A stretch of 64,000 bases of DNA from J054 sp965221985 (GTDB lineage Bacteria; Pseudomonadota; Gammaproteobacteria; Steroidobacterales; GCA-2729495), in NCBI GenBank assembly GCA_965221985.1, contig OZ244928.1, positions 2,046,001-2,110,000 on the forward strand. Reading direction: 5' to 3'. A program made the translations under genes and the position numbers. The notes beneath the pieces are model-generated. The model did not search any database, had not been told where the DNA came from, and was given only the letters and a program-made list of their open reading frames with translations. Of the stretch, positions 8,534 to 18,381 are shown piece after piece. Within the stretch, counting starts at the first letter, position 1, and each line of letters begins with the position of its first letter.

Positions 8534-10150
8534 ATGGCTGAGCCGTCCCCAAACCCGCGCCCAACGGTTCGCCGGCTGTTGCAGTCCACTTCGGTGGTGG
8601 GTGGCATGACACTCTTGTCGCGCATTTTGGGATTGCTGCGCGATATGGTTTTCGCGCGTTTGTTCGGCGCTACCTACGTTATGGACGCCTTTTTCGTGGC
8701 GTTCAAACTGCCCAATATTTTTCGACGTTTTTTTGGTGAAGGTGCCTTTTCTCAGGCCTTTGTGCCTGTCATTACAGAATATGACGAACAACGATCGGCG
8801 GAAGAAGTTCGCGGACTTATCGACGGTGTCGCCGGCACCTTGGGCATCGTTTTGTTTGGTTTCACTGCCACGGGTGTCATCGCCGCGCCGATAATGATCG
8901 CCGTGTTCGCGCCCGGGTTCATTGATGAGGCCACGGCTGATGCGAATCGCTACGGTTTGGCCGTGGACATGCTTCGTTTCACCTTTCCCTATCTGTTCTT
9001 CATCTCCATGACGGCACTGGCCGGTGGAATTCTGAATACCTATCAACGCTTCGCGGCACCGGCCTTCGCACCTGTGCTGTTGAATATTGTGCTAATTGTT
9101 TTCGCGGCCTTCGTTTCGCCCAGCTACGCGCGGCCGGGCATGGCCTTGGCCGCCGGTGTCTTCTTCGCTGGCTTGGCGCAACTACTATTCATGTTGCCGT
9201 TTTTGGCTCGTTTGAAACGATTACCGCGGCCACGATGGGGCGGACAGCATGCTGGGGTTCGCAAAATCATGCGTTTGATGGTGCCGGCCATCTTCGGTTC
9301 TTCAGTGGCGCAGATAAATATCTTGTTTGATACCCTGATTGCATCGTTCTTAGTGACGGGCAGTATCAGTTGGCTTTATTACTCTGATCGTTTGATGGAA
9401 TTTCCCTTGGGGGTATTTGGTATCGCGCTGGCAACCGTGATTTTGCCCAATTTATCGCGGCATCATGCCGCTAGCGCGCCCGAGGATTTTGCGGCGACGT
9501 TGGATTGGGCCTGTCGTTTGGCAATTTTAATTGCCCTGCCGGCGGCCGTGGGCTTGGCACTATTGGCCGGTCCCTTGCTGACAACGATATTCTATGGGGG
9601 CCGATTTGATGTTGCTGATGTCAACATGGCGAGCTTGAGCTTGATCACTTATTCCCTGGGTTTATTGGGGTTTACCTTGGTTAAGATTTTGGCGCCCGGT
9701 TACTACGCACGCCAAGACACAAAAACGCCCGTGCGCATCGGCATCATCGCTTTGGTGACCAACATGGCCATGAATGTCGTGTTTGTGTTGTCGTGGATTC
9801 AACTCGAGTTACCCGGGCCCCACGCCGGACTGGCTTTGGCAACATCGCTCACGGCTTTTCTGAATGCCGGCCTGTTGTGGCGTGGCTTAAGAACTGCCGG
9901 CGTTTGGTCGGCGCGCCCGGGCTGGCTGCGTTTTTTCTTACAGGTGGCTGTGGCCTGTGCGGTGATGGCGATGCTGTTGTTCCAATTTCTGCCCCCGCTA
10001 GCCGCTTGGTTGGAGGCGGGCTGGGTGGTTCGCTGCGGCTGGCTGGCCATGGCTGTACTGGGTGGGGCGCTGGCCTATGCGGCGGTGCTATTGGCCGTTG
10101 GCTTGCGTCCGGCGGCGTTGCGGATGACATCCCCGACGACCACCTTATAA
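8534..10150 (+). CDS. murJ: Lipid II flippase MurJ
   Basis: The protein has 538 aa with about 14 membrane helices, the size of the MurJ/MviN branch of the MOP superfamily. The N-terminal signature SRILGLLRDMVFARLFGAT, and FGEGAFSQAFVPV after it, are near-invariant in MurJ. It moves lipid II from the cytoplasmic to the periplasmic face of the inner membrane for peptidoglycan synthesis. The ATG at 8534 is preferred, though a TTG at 8525 with AGGGAG upstream is possible. The gene is divergent from rpsT. In many relatives ribF comes next, but here ileS follows after 186 bases. Confidence 0.96.
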   Translation: MAEPSPNPRPTVRRLLQSTSVVGGMTLLSRILGLLRDMVFARLFGATYVMDAFFVAFKLPNIFRRFFGEGAFSQAFVPVITEYDEQRSAEEVRGLIDGVAGTLGIVLFGFTATGVIAAPIMIAVFAPGFIDEATADANRYGLAVDMLRFTFPYLFFISMTALAGGILNTYQRFAAPAFAPVLLNIVLIVFAAFVSPSYARPGMALAAGVFFAGLAQLLFMLPFLARLKRLPRPRWGGQHAGVRKIMRLMVPAIFGSSVAQINILFDTLIASFLVTGSISWLYYSDRLMEFPLGVFGIALATVILPNLSRHHAASAPEDFAATLDWACRLAILIALPAAVGLALLAGPLLTTIFYGGRFDVADVNMASLSLITYSLGLLGFTLVKILAPGYYARQDTKTPVRIGIIALVTNMAMNVVFVLSWIQLELPGPHAGLALATSLTAFLNAGLLWRGLRTAGVWSARPGWLRFFLQVAVACAVMAMLLFQFLPPLAAWLEAGWVVRCGWLAMAVLGGALAYAAVLLAVGLRPAALRMTSPTTTL

Positions 10151-10336
10151 TCGCGCCTTTTTGCGGGCATGCTGTTCTCTGCCTCACCTTGACAGCACAA
10201 TAGGGATTCTGACATCTGTTATCGGCTTGTGGCGGAGACTCTTGTCGCTGACGCAAATAGGTAAGGATAGTTTTAACCGGCCGAAAGATTCAGCGTCGGC
10301 CTGTTGAAAGCGCCGATTACTGCCAATGGAAATTGA

Positions 10337-13135
10337 GTGACAGACTACAAAGACACCATCAATCTACCCAAGACAAGTTTTCCGATGAAGGCGAATTTGG
10401 CTCAGCGGGAACCCAAGGCTTTAGCGCAGTGGCAATCACAGGATCTGTATGCCCTCATTCGCCGGGCTGCCGACGGACGGCCAAAATTCGTTCTGCTGGA
10501 TGGGCCGCCCTACGCCAATGGCAAGATTCACTTAGGTCACGCCGTCAATAAAGTCTTGAAAGATATGGTAATTCGCTCGCGTACCTTGGCGGGCTTTGAT
10601 GCGCCTTATATCCCCGGTTGGGATTGTCATGGTTTGCCCATCGAACTGCAGGTGGAAAAAAAACACGGCAAAGTCGGCCGCAAATTAGATGCGCGCGCAT
10701 TCCGCCAAGCCTGTCGCGAGTACGCGCTAAAGCAAGTCGATAGTCAGCGCCAGGACTTTGTGCGCCTGGGAATTCTTGGTGATTGGGAGCGACCTTACCT
10801 GACCCTGGATGCAAATTTCGAGGCCGAACAGATTCGGGCTTTTGCCCAAATTGTCGCTAACGGGCATTTACAGCGCGGCTATAAGCCCGTGCACTGGTGC
10901 TTGGACTGTGGTTCGGCATTGGCGGAAGCCGAGGTTGAATATAAGGACAAGACTTCATTGGCCATCGATGTCGCTTTCGATGTTGTCGACGCAGAGGAGT
11001 TCTATTCGCGTCTAGGCTTAGCGCCAGATTCCGCACCGCTGGCCGTGCCCATTTGGACGACCACGGCCTGGACTCTGCCGGCCAATCAGGCGGTGGCCCT
11101 TGGGGGGTCTTTTGAGTACGGACTTTGGGAGTTAAGCATCGCCGGCCAAAGACGACGATTGGTGCTGGCGATGGATTTGGCGGCCAGTGCCTTGGCTCGC
11201 TACGCGGCAGAGGCACCGAAGCAGTTGGCAACATTTTCCGGCGAGCAACTCTCGGGGCTGAGATTGCAACATCCCCTTAATGATCGGGATGTGCCTATTA
11301 TCAACACTGATTTCGTCACTCTGGAGGCGGGTACTGGTGCGGTGCATATTGCACCAGGACATGGCCAAGATGATTTTGCTGCCGGTGTGGCCAATGATTT
11401 GCCGCTGGACAATCCCGTGGGCGGTGACGGTATCTATCTTCCGTCAACGGAGCATTTTGCGGGTCAGCATGTGTTGAAGGTGGGCGACGAGATCATTCGC
11501 CACATGGATGACGGCGGACGGCTGTTGCACCAAGTGCCCTTTAGTCATAGCTACCCGCATTGCTGGCGACATCGTAGCCCGTTGATTTTCCGCGCGACAC
11601 CACAGTGGTTCGTCAACCTTGACCAGCGCGGTTTGCGTAAGAACGCCCTTGATGCCATTAATCAAGTGCAGTGGATTCCCGACTGGGGCCAGCAGCGCAT
11701 TGAGTCCATGGTCGAAGGCCGACCCGATTGGTGTGTGTCGCGACAACGCACTTGGGGTGTGCCGATCCCCTTGTTCGTGCATCGCGAGACCGCGGAGATT
11801 CACCCGGATACGCCGCGACTGATTGAGGCCGTGGCGCTGCGGATGGAAAAACAGGGCATTGATGCATGGTTTGAACTGGATCCCACGGAACTGCTTGGCG
11901 ACGATGTGCAAGACTATGAAATGGTGCGCGACACCATGGACGTTTGGATGGACTCGGGCATGGTTCACCATTGCGTCGCCACCGCGCGCGAAGAAATTTC
12001 CGCGCCCGCGGATCTCTATCTAGAAGGTTCCGATCAGCATCGCGGCTGGTTTCAAAGTTCTTTGTTGACGTCGGTTGCCATGCATGGCCGTGCGCCCTAC
12101 CGGCAGGTTTTAACCCATGGGTTCACGGTGGATGAAAAGGGCCACAAGATGTCCAAATCCGTGGGTAATACCATCGATCCGCAAAAGATTGTTAAGACAT
12201 TGGGCGCGGATATTTTGCGTTTGTGGATCGCCGCCACGGATTACCGGGGCGAGATGAGTTTGTCCGATGAGATTCTAAAACGCGTTGCTGATTCATACCG
12301 GCGCATGCGCAATACAGCCCGTTTCTTGCTCGGCAATTTACATGATTTCGATCCTGCGGGAGATTCGCTGCCTGTAGAAGAATTGGTTCAATTGGATGCG
12401 TGGGCGATCGCGCGCGCGGCCAGTTTGCAGCAGCAATTGGAGCAGGCTTATGAAAGCTATGAATTTCATCGTGCCTATCAGCAGCTACACAATTTCTGTG
12501 TTTTGGATATGGGTAGCTTTTACTTGGATGTGATCAAGGATCGTCTCTATACCACCGGCGCGAACAGTCAGCCGCGACGCTCAGCCCAAACAGCGATGTA
12601 CCATGTGGCGGAAGCCATGGCTCGCTGGTTGGCCCCCATATTGAGTTTTACCGCCGAGGAATTTTGGCAGGCTCTGCCGGGTGAGCGTAGCGCTACGGTG
12701 CTAATGTCCACCTGGCATGAATTTCCGGCCACGCATGATTTGCCTTTGAATTGGTCGGTGCTCATGCCAGTGCGAGATTCGGTATCACGGGCGCTGGAAG
12801 CCCTGCGGGCTGACGGCGAGATTGGGTCTGGCCTGGAAGCTGAAGTGGAAATTTATGCTGATGATGACTTGCTGCAGACCTTGCAAGGCCTTGGCGGTGA
12901 ACTGCGCTTCGTTTTTATTACTTCCTCAGCCATTGCCCGGCCCTTATCCGAATGTCCGGCTGATGCGCGCGACGGCGAGGGCTGTCGCATCGTGGTACGA
13001 GCCTCTGCGGGCGCCAAGTGCGTTCGCTGTTGGCATCGCCGATCTGACGTAGGCAGCGTTAGTGATCATCCGGAGATCTGCGCACGTTGTGCGGAAAATG
13101 TTGAAGGTCCCGGCGAGGTTCGTCACTATGCTTAA
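10337..13135 (+). CDS. ileS: Isoleucyl-tRNA synthetase
   Basis: The protein has 932 aa, matching E. coli IleS (938). The class I HIGH motif appears as HLGH at residues 65-68 after GPPYANGKI, and KMSKS near residue 604. The CP1 editing domain lies between them (TTTAWTLPANQA). The C-terminus has the zinc-binding CVRCW...CARC pattern of the bacterial type I enzyme. It starts with a GTG at 10337, giving the family-like VTDYKDTINLPKT. It charges tRNA-Ile in the cytoplasm. lspA follows after 24 bases. Confidence 0.98.
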   Translation: MTDYKDTINLPKTSFPMKANLAQREPKALAQWQSQDLYALIRRAADGRPKFVLLDGPPYANGKIHLGHAVNKVLKDMVIRSRTLAGFDAPYIPGWDCHGLPIELQVEKKHGKVGRKLDARAFRQACREYALKQVDSQRQDFVRLGILGDWERPYLTLDANFEAEQIRAFAQIVANGHLQRGYKPVHWCLDCGSALAEAEVEYKDKTSLAIDVAFDVVDAEEFYSRLGLAPDSAPLAVPIWTTTAWTLPANQAVALGGSFEYGLWELSIAGQRRRLVLAMDLAASALARYAAEAPKQLATFSGEQLSGLRLQHPLNDRDVPIINTDFVTLEAGTGAVHIAPGHGQDDFAAGVANDLPLDNPVGGDGIYLPSTEHFAGQHVLKVGDEIIRHMDDGGRLLHQVPFSHSYPHCWRHRSPLIFRATPQWFVNLDQRGLRKNALDAINQVQWIPDWGQQRIESMVEGRPDWCVSRQRTWGVPIPLFVHRETAEIHPDTPRLIEAVALRMEKQGIDAWFELDPTELLGDDVQDYEMVRDTMDVWMDSGMVHHCVATAREEISAPADLYLEGSDQHRGWFQSSLLTSVAMHGRAPYRQVLTHGFTVDEKGHKMSKSVGNTIDPQKIVKTLGADILRLWIAATDYRGEMSLSDEILKRVADSYRRMRNTARFLLGNLHDFDPAGDSLPVEELVQLDAWAIARAASLQQQLEQAYESYEFHRAYQQLHNFCVLDMGSFYLDVIKDRLYTTGANSQPRRSAQTAMYHVAEAMARWLAPILSFTAEEFWQALPGERSATVLMSTWHEFPATHDLPLNWSVLMPVRDSVSRALEALRADGEIGSGLEAEVEIYADDDLLQTLQGLGGELRFVFITSSAIARPLSECPADARDGEGCRIVVRASAGAKCVRCWHRRSDVGSVSDHPEICARCAENVEGPGEVRHYA

Positions 13136-13159
13136 TTCCCTGTGCGGAGAGTCCTGTCC

Positions 13160-13699
13160 GTGAGCGAAGAGAGTAGCGCCGCGCAAAAAAACTTGGTGCC
13201 CAGTATGGGCGCACGAACCCTCATCTGGCTCAGTTTGTCAGTAGTGGTCCTAGTGCTCGATCAGCTTTCCAAGCTGGCCATCACGGATAATTTGAGCTAT
13301 CTGCAGCGCGTGGCCGTACTGCCGTTTTTCGATTTGGTGCGGCTGCACAATCCGGGTGCCGCCTTTAGTTTTCTTGCTGACGCTTCCGGTTGGCAAACGA
13401 CACTACTGACCACGGTGTCCGCTGTTGTTAGTGTCGCTTTGATCTGGTGGCTGGCTACTTTACCGCGGTGGGGTCACGGGGTCTTAGCCTTGGGCATTGC
13501 ACTGGTCTTGGGCGGTGCGATAGGCAATTTGGTTGATCGTGTCTTATATGGCTACGTGGTGGATTTCTTGCTCTTTCACTACAAGGATTGGTCTTTTCCC
13601 GCGTTTAATGTTGCCGATTCAGCGATTACCTGCGGCGTGGCATTGATATTGTTCGATGGCCTGGTGCTAGAGCGGCGGCGCGGAAAATCGTCGTCCTAG
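13160..13699 (+). CDS. lspA: Lipoprotein signal peptidase LspA
   Basis: The protein has 179 aa from the GTG at 13160, which has GGAGAG eight bases upstream; an alternative GTG at 13142 would add six residues. Four membrane helices are visible. The two catalytic aspartates of signal peptidase II lie in GNLVDR and NVADSAI, with the LDQLSK and HNPGAAFSFL signatures. It removes the signal peptide from diacylated prolipoproteins, such as the one at 28648. ileS-lspA is a conserved pair; fkpB and ispH, which often follow, are not here, and the next gene is convergent. Confidence 0.97.
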   Translation: MSEESSAAQKNLVPSMGARTLIWLSLSVVVLVLDQLSKLAITDNLSYLQRVAVLPFFDLVRLHNPGAAFSFLADASGWQTTLLTTVSAVVSVALIWWLATLPRWGHGVLALGIALVLGGAIGNLVDRVLYGYVVDFLLFHYKDWSFPAFNVADSAITCGVALILFDGLVLERRRGKSSS

Positions 13700-13757
13700 T
13701 CAGCCGGTTTGCATTGCCCGGTTGACGCCGCTGTGGTTAATCATGCGATATGCACTG

Positions 13758-14198
13758 CTAACGCCAACAAACTTCGTCGTTGGGAATATCATTTTGGTCG
13801 AAGGCGCGCCGAACACCACGTGCGTCGATCTCAAATCGCCAGCAATCCGTGTCGTCGACCTGATCGCCGCCAGCCTTCGGTGTGGCAGAGGCGATAAAAT
13901 TGACGCTTGGTTCGGTGCTTGTGAGCGAGAGGTCGTAGTGGTCCCGTTCCGTGCCCTCAATACCCAGACCGTTGGGATGTGGTGCGGCGAGTGCCGCGTT
14001 GTTCGACGCGTATCCACTGTCGTTGACTAGATAGAATTTCTCCTGCGCGGATGCAATCCTAAGCAGAGCAGTGGTGGCATCGCTGCGATTGGCGCGCTGT
14101 ATATATTGCCGATAGCCCGGGACAGCAAGCGCCATCAGTAGCGCCGCAATACTCACGACAATCAATAGTTCGATGAGCGAAAATCCTTCGCTTTTCAT
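13758..14198 (-). CDS. pilE: Type IV pilin PilE
   Basis: The protein has 146 aa with a short prepilin leader: MKSEG is followed by FSLIELLIVVSIAALLMALA, with cleavage after Gly6 and Glu at +5. The C-terminal half has two Cys (TDCWRFEID and DEVCWR) that could form the D-loop disulfide. PilE in the FimU-PilVWXY1E system is a minor pilin that links the tip complex to the major pilin. It is the last gene of the cluster and starts 5 bases after the pilY1 stop codon. It might function as a major pilin, but the operon position favours the minor role. Confidence 0.9.
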   Translation of the reverse strand: MKSEGFSLIELLIVVSIAALLMALAVPGYRQYIQRANRSDATTALLRIASAQEKFYLVNDSGYASNNAALAAPHPNGLGIEGTERDHYDLSLTSTEPSVNFIASATPKAGGDQVDDTDCWRFEIDARGVRRAFDQNDIPNDEVCWR

Positions 14199-14203
14199 TC
14201 CGA

Positions 14204-17200
14204 CTAGGGTAGCTCGCGTTGTAGCCAGAAACTGCGGCGCCAGGAGCGTCCACTACCGAAATTCGATCCTGAAGAATCCACATCTCCCAGGTCGACTTGC
14301 TCCGGGCCGGCTAGCAGCACTGGTCCCTTCGATTGGTCTGGGAACAAGAACGCCAGCTCGGGGGCGATTCCGCCTTGCCGTAGCGTGACAAATCGGTCCG
14401 TGGCCGTAATTTCACCATCGATTGATTGGTCTAGGTTGGTTATTGGATTGGCGGCCCGCACGTCAACTTGATAAACACGGTTTATGCCAGCCGACGGCGT
14501 ACAGGCATTGGCTGAACCCCCTGGCTGGAAGGAAGTAAAAAATATCGTATTGGTGAAGGTCACCGAGCGATTGAGAATTTTTTCACCAGCGCCCTGAACC
14601 ATACGGAGTCGCCAGCCCGCCTCATCGCCTAGCTCCGCGTTGACGTCACCGGTCACGTCAACCAACTGGTCAATGGTAATGGGAGTGTCGAAATCCGCCC
14701 CGGTGAGGGCATCGAAAATTCGGTAATCCCGAATCGAGAAGAACTCGTCTTGCGTATCCGTATCCAAGGGATGCGCGCGATAGCCTGAGCCGATATTGAT
14801 GGCGGCGAAACCACCGCGGCCATCAACAATTCTCACCACGTCAGCCGTGCTGTAGAACCGCCGCACGTTCTCGTTGCCTTGCGCCGGGTCGAGGTCAGCG
14901 CCGCCTAGGGATGCCAGCACGCCACCATCCACCAGTGAACTTGCCGGGTTACCGTTGCGCACATCCAGGCGCCAAACCTGGCCGCCCAGATCACCAAAGA
15001 AGATACGATCCGTCAAATCGTCGCCGTCGAAATCCAATGCCGTGAGACCGGCCGGAATCGAGAAGTTCATGCGGGCCAGTTGCAGATCATGACCCCCGTT
15101 ATTACTCGCGCTCCACAGCAGAGTACCGTCGCTGAGATCGACCATGTAGACGGCATTGCCGACGTTGTCTTGGCGAAAACTGCGATTGTCCTGGCCGGTG
15201 TCGTAGCCCCCGGCGAAAAGTACAACTTGTCGCGTAGTGCCACCGATCTTAATTTTCGTCACGCGCGGTGTGGACCAAGTTTGACCCAGATTCGCAAAAC
15301 CCGTTTGACTGCTATCGATTTCCCACAATACTCGCGGCTTGTTGCGGTCGGTCACATCCATTGCAAACAAGGCATCGCCGCCACGGCGCATCCCGAAGAG
15401 TAAAATCACACGTTCGCTACCGGTGATGCCCGGTTCACCGTTGCTGTTTTCGATAAATACGGTGATATCGCCGTCTAAACCATAGGAACGAGTGGCGGAG
15501 ATATTATTGGTGAAGAGGGGGTAAAGGCGATTGAGCAAGCGCTGCGGGATGAAGGCCCAGAGTTCGTCGCCCGAGCGACTGTCTATGGCGTGCAGATAGC
15601 CGTCATTGGTGGAGACGAATACCGTGGCGTCCGGAAGATTTTGCGTGCCGCCATAAATTACCGTGGCGGGCCGCGAATGCAAGGGGTCGCCCATGCTCAG
15701 CCTCGCCTCCTGCGTGTCGCCGTCACCGTCCTGGTCCAAGACGTCGCGGCCGCGTGCCCATTTGATGACCTGGTCGCGTTCAGCATCTCCAGTACCTAGC
15801 ATTGCAGCGCTAATAGCCGCATTGCTAACGCGCAGCTCATTGCCACCGCCGAGGGCATTTAAATCCCCCGAGTCAATATTCGTGTAGACGCGCCGCTGAT
15901 CGGGGTCTGGCAGCCGGCTCGCGGCACCGCCAAGATCTGGCCTGTCACCATCCACTTCGCTTGACCAGAAGCTGCGCGAGTTGGCGACGAAGAACCCGGT
16001 GTTTGGATCCACGGCTGGCAGCCCGTCTTGGTCTTGTAGTTCGACATCCAGTGGGGCCGCTGGATCGTCCGGCGCGCCGACTCGGTATTTCTTCAAATTT
16101 CCTGGCCAACGCACTGTGGCACTGGGTTCGAAGATTGACACAAAGACGTCGTCAAAAGTGGTGCTGCGATTGAAGCTATTGACTGCCACGGCTGGGGCCG
16201 CAAACACGCCTGCGTCGCGATTAAAGGAATCGGCTAGATCCGTTAGCGCGGCAGTTAAGCCCGCGCTATTTTCCGCCTGAAAGTAGCGGCCGCCGCCGCG
16301 TGATGCTGTATCTCGCAACAGGTCCAGGTCTAAAGTGAAGCCGATGGTATGGGTGGTAACATTTTGCAGACCTGGAATATCCGGACGTAGATCATGCTTG
16401 AACAGGTATTCCGCCATGTCGTCTAAGCAACGGCCTTGTCCACTGCCATCGCAATCACTGCCGACTAGTGCCGGGAACTGGGGTAGGGATTGAATCTTGG
16501 TATCAGCGGCGCCGTCGCCTTCAGCCTCACCGTCGGTGAGGAGGACCACAAAACTTTGCTGGCCTTCGGCCTCAATCGGTGAGCGGTAAGTTGGGCCGTC
16601 CGCCGTGCCGCCTAAGCGCGCTGCGGCGACGCTGCGTACTGTGCCGACATTGCCAAAATCAACATTGCGCTGGGCCAGGTACTGGCCGGCTTCATAGAGT
16701 GTTTCAGACAGCGGTGTGCGGCCGTCGGCGGTTAGGCCGGATATCGCTTGTTGCGTGCTGGTGCGATTGGTAGCGATATCATCGACAGCTTCAATAACCG
16801 CGCCGCCCTCATCGCCATTGAAGCGCATGACACCAACATTGACGCCGCTGAGGCTATCGATGGCGGCGTTCGTGACTTCTTGAACTACCTCGAGCCGAGT
16901 TTTTTCGACCGTGGGTGGATTGCTGTTCCAATTGAGCCAATTACCGTCGAATATTGTGACATTCGAGGCCGATGCCCAAGCGGGCTCCGTTGCCGAGTTG
17001 GCTTCCCAAGGTCCGCCGGATCCGTCGGCCGCGAAATTATCGCCGTTGCTACCATCGCCATGGACAGCGCGGTCGGGTTCGCACTCCACGGGACCATTGA
17101 TGCTGCCCGCCTCGAGTTGTTCCCAAAGCTCGCGGTCTGCGTTCCAGCTACGAAACAAGCTCTTGTAGCGGCCGACCCGTTCTAGCCCCGCGGTTGCGGC

Positions 17201-17515
17201 TGCGCAGGCGTTGTTGGCGCGCGGGAAACTCGCGAGTGAACCGCAGTCAGGCAAGTCACCGGTTGCCGAATAGTACAAGCTGTTACTGTCGAAGCAGCCG
17301 GTGAATGAGCTATTCGGGTCCCAATCGACTTGGGTGAGTACCGCCGAGTCCATACTGCCCGAGGTGTCAATCACAAACAGCACATTGGGTGCTTCACAAG
17401 CCACGGGCGCATCAAAGCCGGTCACGAATATTTCCGTATCATCCGCTACCGCGCTCAGCGCGCAGACGCATCCGAGTAAAGCTAGGGCATGGCTTCGCTT
17501 AATGCTCATGCTCAC
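14204..17515 (-). CDS. pilY1: PilY1 type IV pilus tip adhesin
   Basis: The protein has 1103 aa. A signal peptide ends near VADD (residue 24-26). A von Willebrand A domain follows (about residues 42-420) with the MIDAS motif DTSGS at residues 50-54. The C-terminal half (about 560-1060) is the PilY1 beta-propeller, with repeated strands and a calcium-type loop DFDGDDLTD near residue 827. PilY1 sits at the pilus tip, promotes pilus extension against PilT and acts in adhesion and surface sensing. It starts with a GTG directly after the TAA of the upstream gene; an in-frame ATG lies two codons later. The MIDAS and calcium loops look intact. Confidence 0.95.
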   Translation of the reverse strand: MSMSIKRSHALALLGCVCALSAVADDTEIFVTGFDAPVACEAPNVLFVIDTSGSMDSAVLTQVDWDPNSSFTGCFDSNSLYYSATGDLPDCGSLASFPRANNACAAATAGLERVGRYKSLFRSWNADRELWEQLEAGSINGPVECEPDRAVHGDGSNGDNFAADGSGGPWEANSATEPAWASASNVTIFDGNWLNWNSNPPTVEKTRLEVVQEVTNAAIDSLSGVNVGVMRFNGDEGGAVIEAVDDIATNRTSTQQAISGLTADGRTPLSETLYEAGQYLAQRNVDFGNVGTVRSVAAARLGGTADGPTYRSPIEAEGQQSFVVLLTDGEAEGDGAADTKIQSLPQFPALVGSDCDGSGQGRCLDDMAEYLFKHDLRPDIPGLQNVTTHTIGFTLDLDLLRDTASRGGGRYFQAENSAGLTAALTDLADSFNRDAGVFAAPAVAVNSFNRSTTFDDVFVSIFEPSATVRWPGNLKKYRVGAPDDPAAPLDVELQDQDGLPAVDPNTGFFVANSRSFWSSEVDGDRPDLGGAASRLPDPDQRRVYTNIDSGDLNALGGGNELRVSNAAISAAMLGTGDAERDQVIKWARGRDVLDQDGDGDTQEARLSMGDPLHSRPATVIYGGTQNLPDATVFVSTNDGYLHAIDSRSGDELWAFIPQRLLNRLYPLFTNNISATRSYGLDGDITVFIENSNGEPGITGSERVILLFGMRRGGDALFAMDVTDRNKPRVLWEIDSSQTGFANLGQTWSTPRVTKIKIGGTTRQVVLFAGGYDTGQDNRSFRQDNVGNAVYMVDLSDGTLLWSASNNGGHDLQLARMNFSIPAGLTALDFDGDDLTDRIFFGDLGGQVWRLDVRNGNPASSLVDGGVLASLGGADLDPAQGNENVRRFYSTADVVRIVDGRGGFAAINIGSGYRAHPLDTDTQDEFFSIRDYRIFDALTGADFDTPITIDQLVDVTGDVNAELGDEAGWRLRMVQGAGEKILNRSVTFTNTIFFTSFQPGGSANACTPSAGINRVYQVDVRAANPITNLDQSIDGEITATDRFVTLRQGGIAPELAFLFPDQSKGPVLLAGPEQVDLGDVDSSGSNFGSGRSWRRSFWLQRELP

Positions 17516-17887
17516 TTAGTTCTCCAAGGCCGGCGCAAGTACGATGCGGCGAATCCGATTGCTGTCGCGATATAAAAATACGGTGGCCGTGCCCGCGCGG
17601 ACCGCCGGTGTTCTAAGCTGTGCTAGGAATTCCCGCGGATCCGAATATTGGCCGACCTCGTTAATTTTGTAGCGGGTGTCTTTATCCGCGCGGAGTAAGC
17701 GATGGGGGCATTGGGCACAGGTTCGCAGGCGCAAATGACCGGCGCGTAAACTGCCCCAGGGAATTCTTGCGGTCTCGGCTTCAATGGCATCCTCAAGAAG
17801 AATGATTTCCGCCTTTGCTGGCGACTGCCACGACAAGATCGCTGTACCGAAGGCCATGGCGGCGATTAGTAAATTAGCTTTCTTCAT
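17516..17887 (-). CDS. Small secreted protein of the minor pilin cluster
   Basis: The protein has 123 aa. A signal peptide (MKKANLLIAAMAFGTAILSW, then QSPAKAE) suggests export, with cleavage after AKA. The mature part has a CAQCP pair and no recognised domain. It lies between pilX and pilY1 and abuts the pilY1 GTG, so it is almost certainly co-transcribed and translationally coupled. By position it could be a periplasmic partner of PilY1 or PilX, but that is inference. It is not pilin-like, because it has no prepilin cleavage site. Confidence 0.8.
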   Translation of the reverse strand: MKKANLLIAAMAFGTAILSWQSPAKAEIILLEDAIEAETARIPWGSLRAGHLRLRTCAQCPHRLLRADKDTRYKINEVGQYSDPREFLAQLRTPAVRAGTATVFLYRDSNRIRRIVLAPALEN

Positions 17888-17904
17888 AGCAATTCCCGGG
17901 CGGC

Positions 17905-18381
17905 TTACTCCGGACTCTTGGGTACTAGTTGATAAACACCTTGAGATTGGAATGAACGGGCGCCGCGCCGGGTCAGCACGGTGTCCGCATCGGTCCTTCC
18001 CGCGGCGTCAATGCGATAGTTCTGGTGTTCGTACAGATCAGCGCTGGCGCCGGCCGGCAGTCCGTCGCCTAGGTAGATGGCGCTGGTATCGAATTGATTG
18101 CCTTGAGGCGTTGCCGTGCCCGCATCGATGGTTTGCGGAATGTCCAAAACGGGCTGCAGCACGACGTCTCCATTTTCCAGTTTATCCAAGGCAATCTCTA
18201 TGCCTGCCTCGGCCGTCTGAAAAGCGTCTTCTTTGTACTGGGCGTTACTAGCCATTAGCAATTCCAGCGTCGCGGTGCGCATGGTGGATACAGCGAGTAT
18301 GGTTAGAACGAGCAACAAGATCAGGCCAACAATGAGTGCGGCCCCGTGCTGATGTCGTCGGCTATGGAGTGGTTGCTGCAT
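17905..18381 (-). CDS. pilX: Minor pilin PilX
   Basis: The protein has 158 aa. It has the PilX N-terminal domain: a basic leader RRHQHG, then AALIVGLILLLVLTILAVS, and TAEAGIEIAL further on. As in other PilX and GspK proteins, the +5 glutamate of ordinary pilins is missing. It is an inner-membrane component of the tip-priming complex with PilV, PilW and PilY1. The ATG overlaps the TAA of pilW by one base (TAATG), pointing to translational coupling. Confidence 0.92.
   Translation of the reverse strand: MQQPLHSRRHQHGAALIVGLILLLVLTILAVSTMRTATLELLMASNAQYKEDAFQTAEAGIEIALDKLENGDVVLQPVLDIPQTIDAGTATPQGNQFDTSAIYLGDGLPAGASADLYEHQNYRIDAAGRTDADTVLTRRGARSFQSQGVYQLVPKSPE

Noticed and set aside
8480..9046. 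A 188-codon minus-strand frame across the start of murJ
   Set aside because: Antisense to a strongly conserved gene; Gln/His-rich mirror-frame composition.
10151..10336. A remnant of ribF between murJ and ileS
   Set aside because: The 186 bases show no riboflavin kinase motif in any frame.
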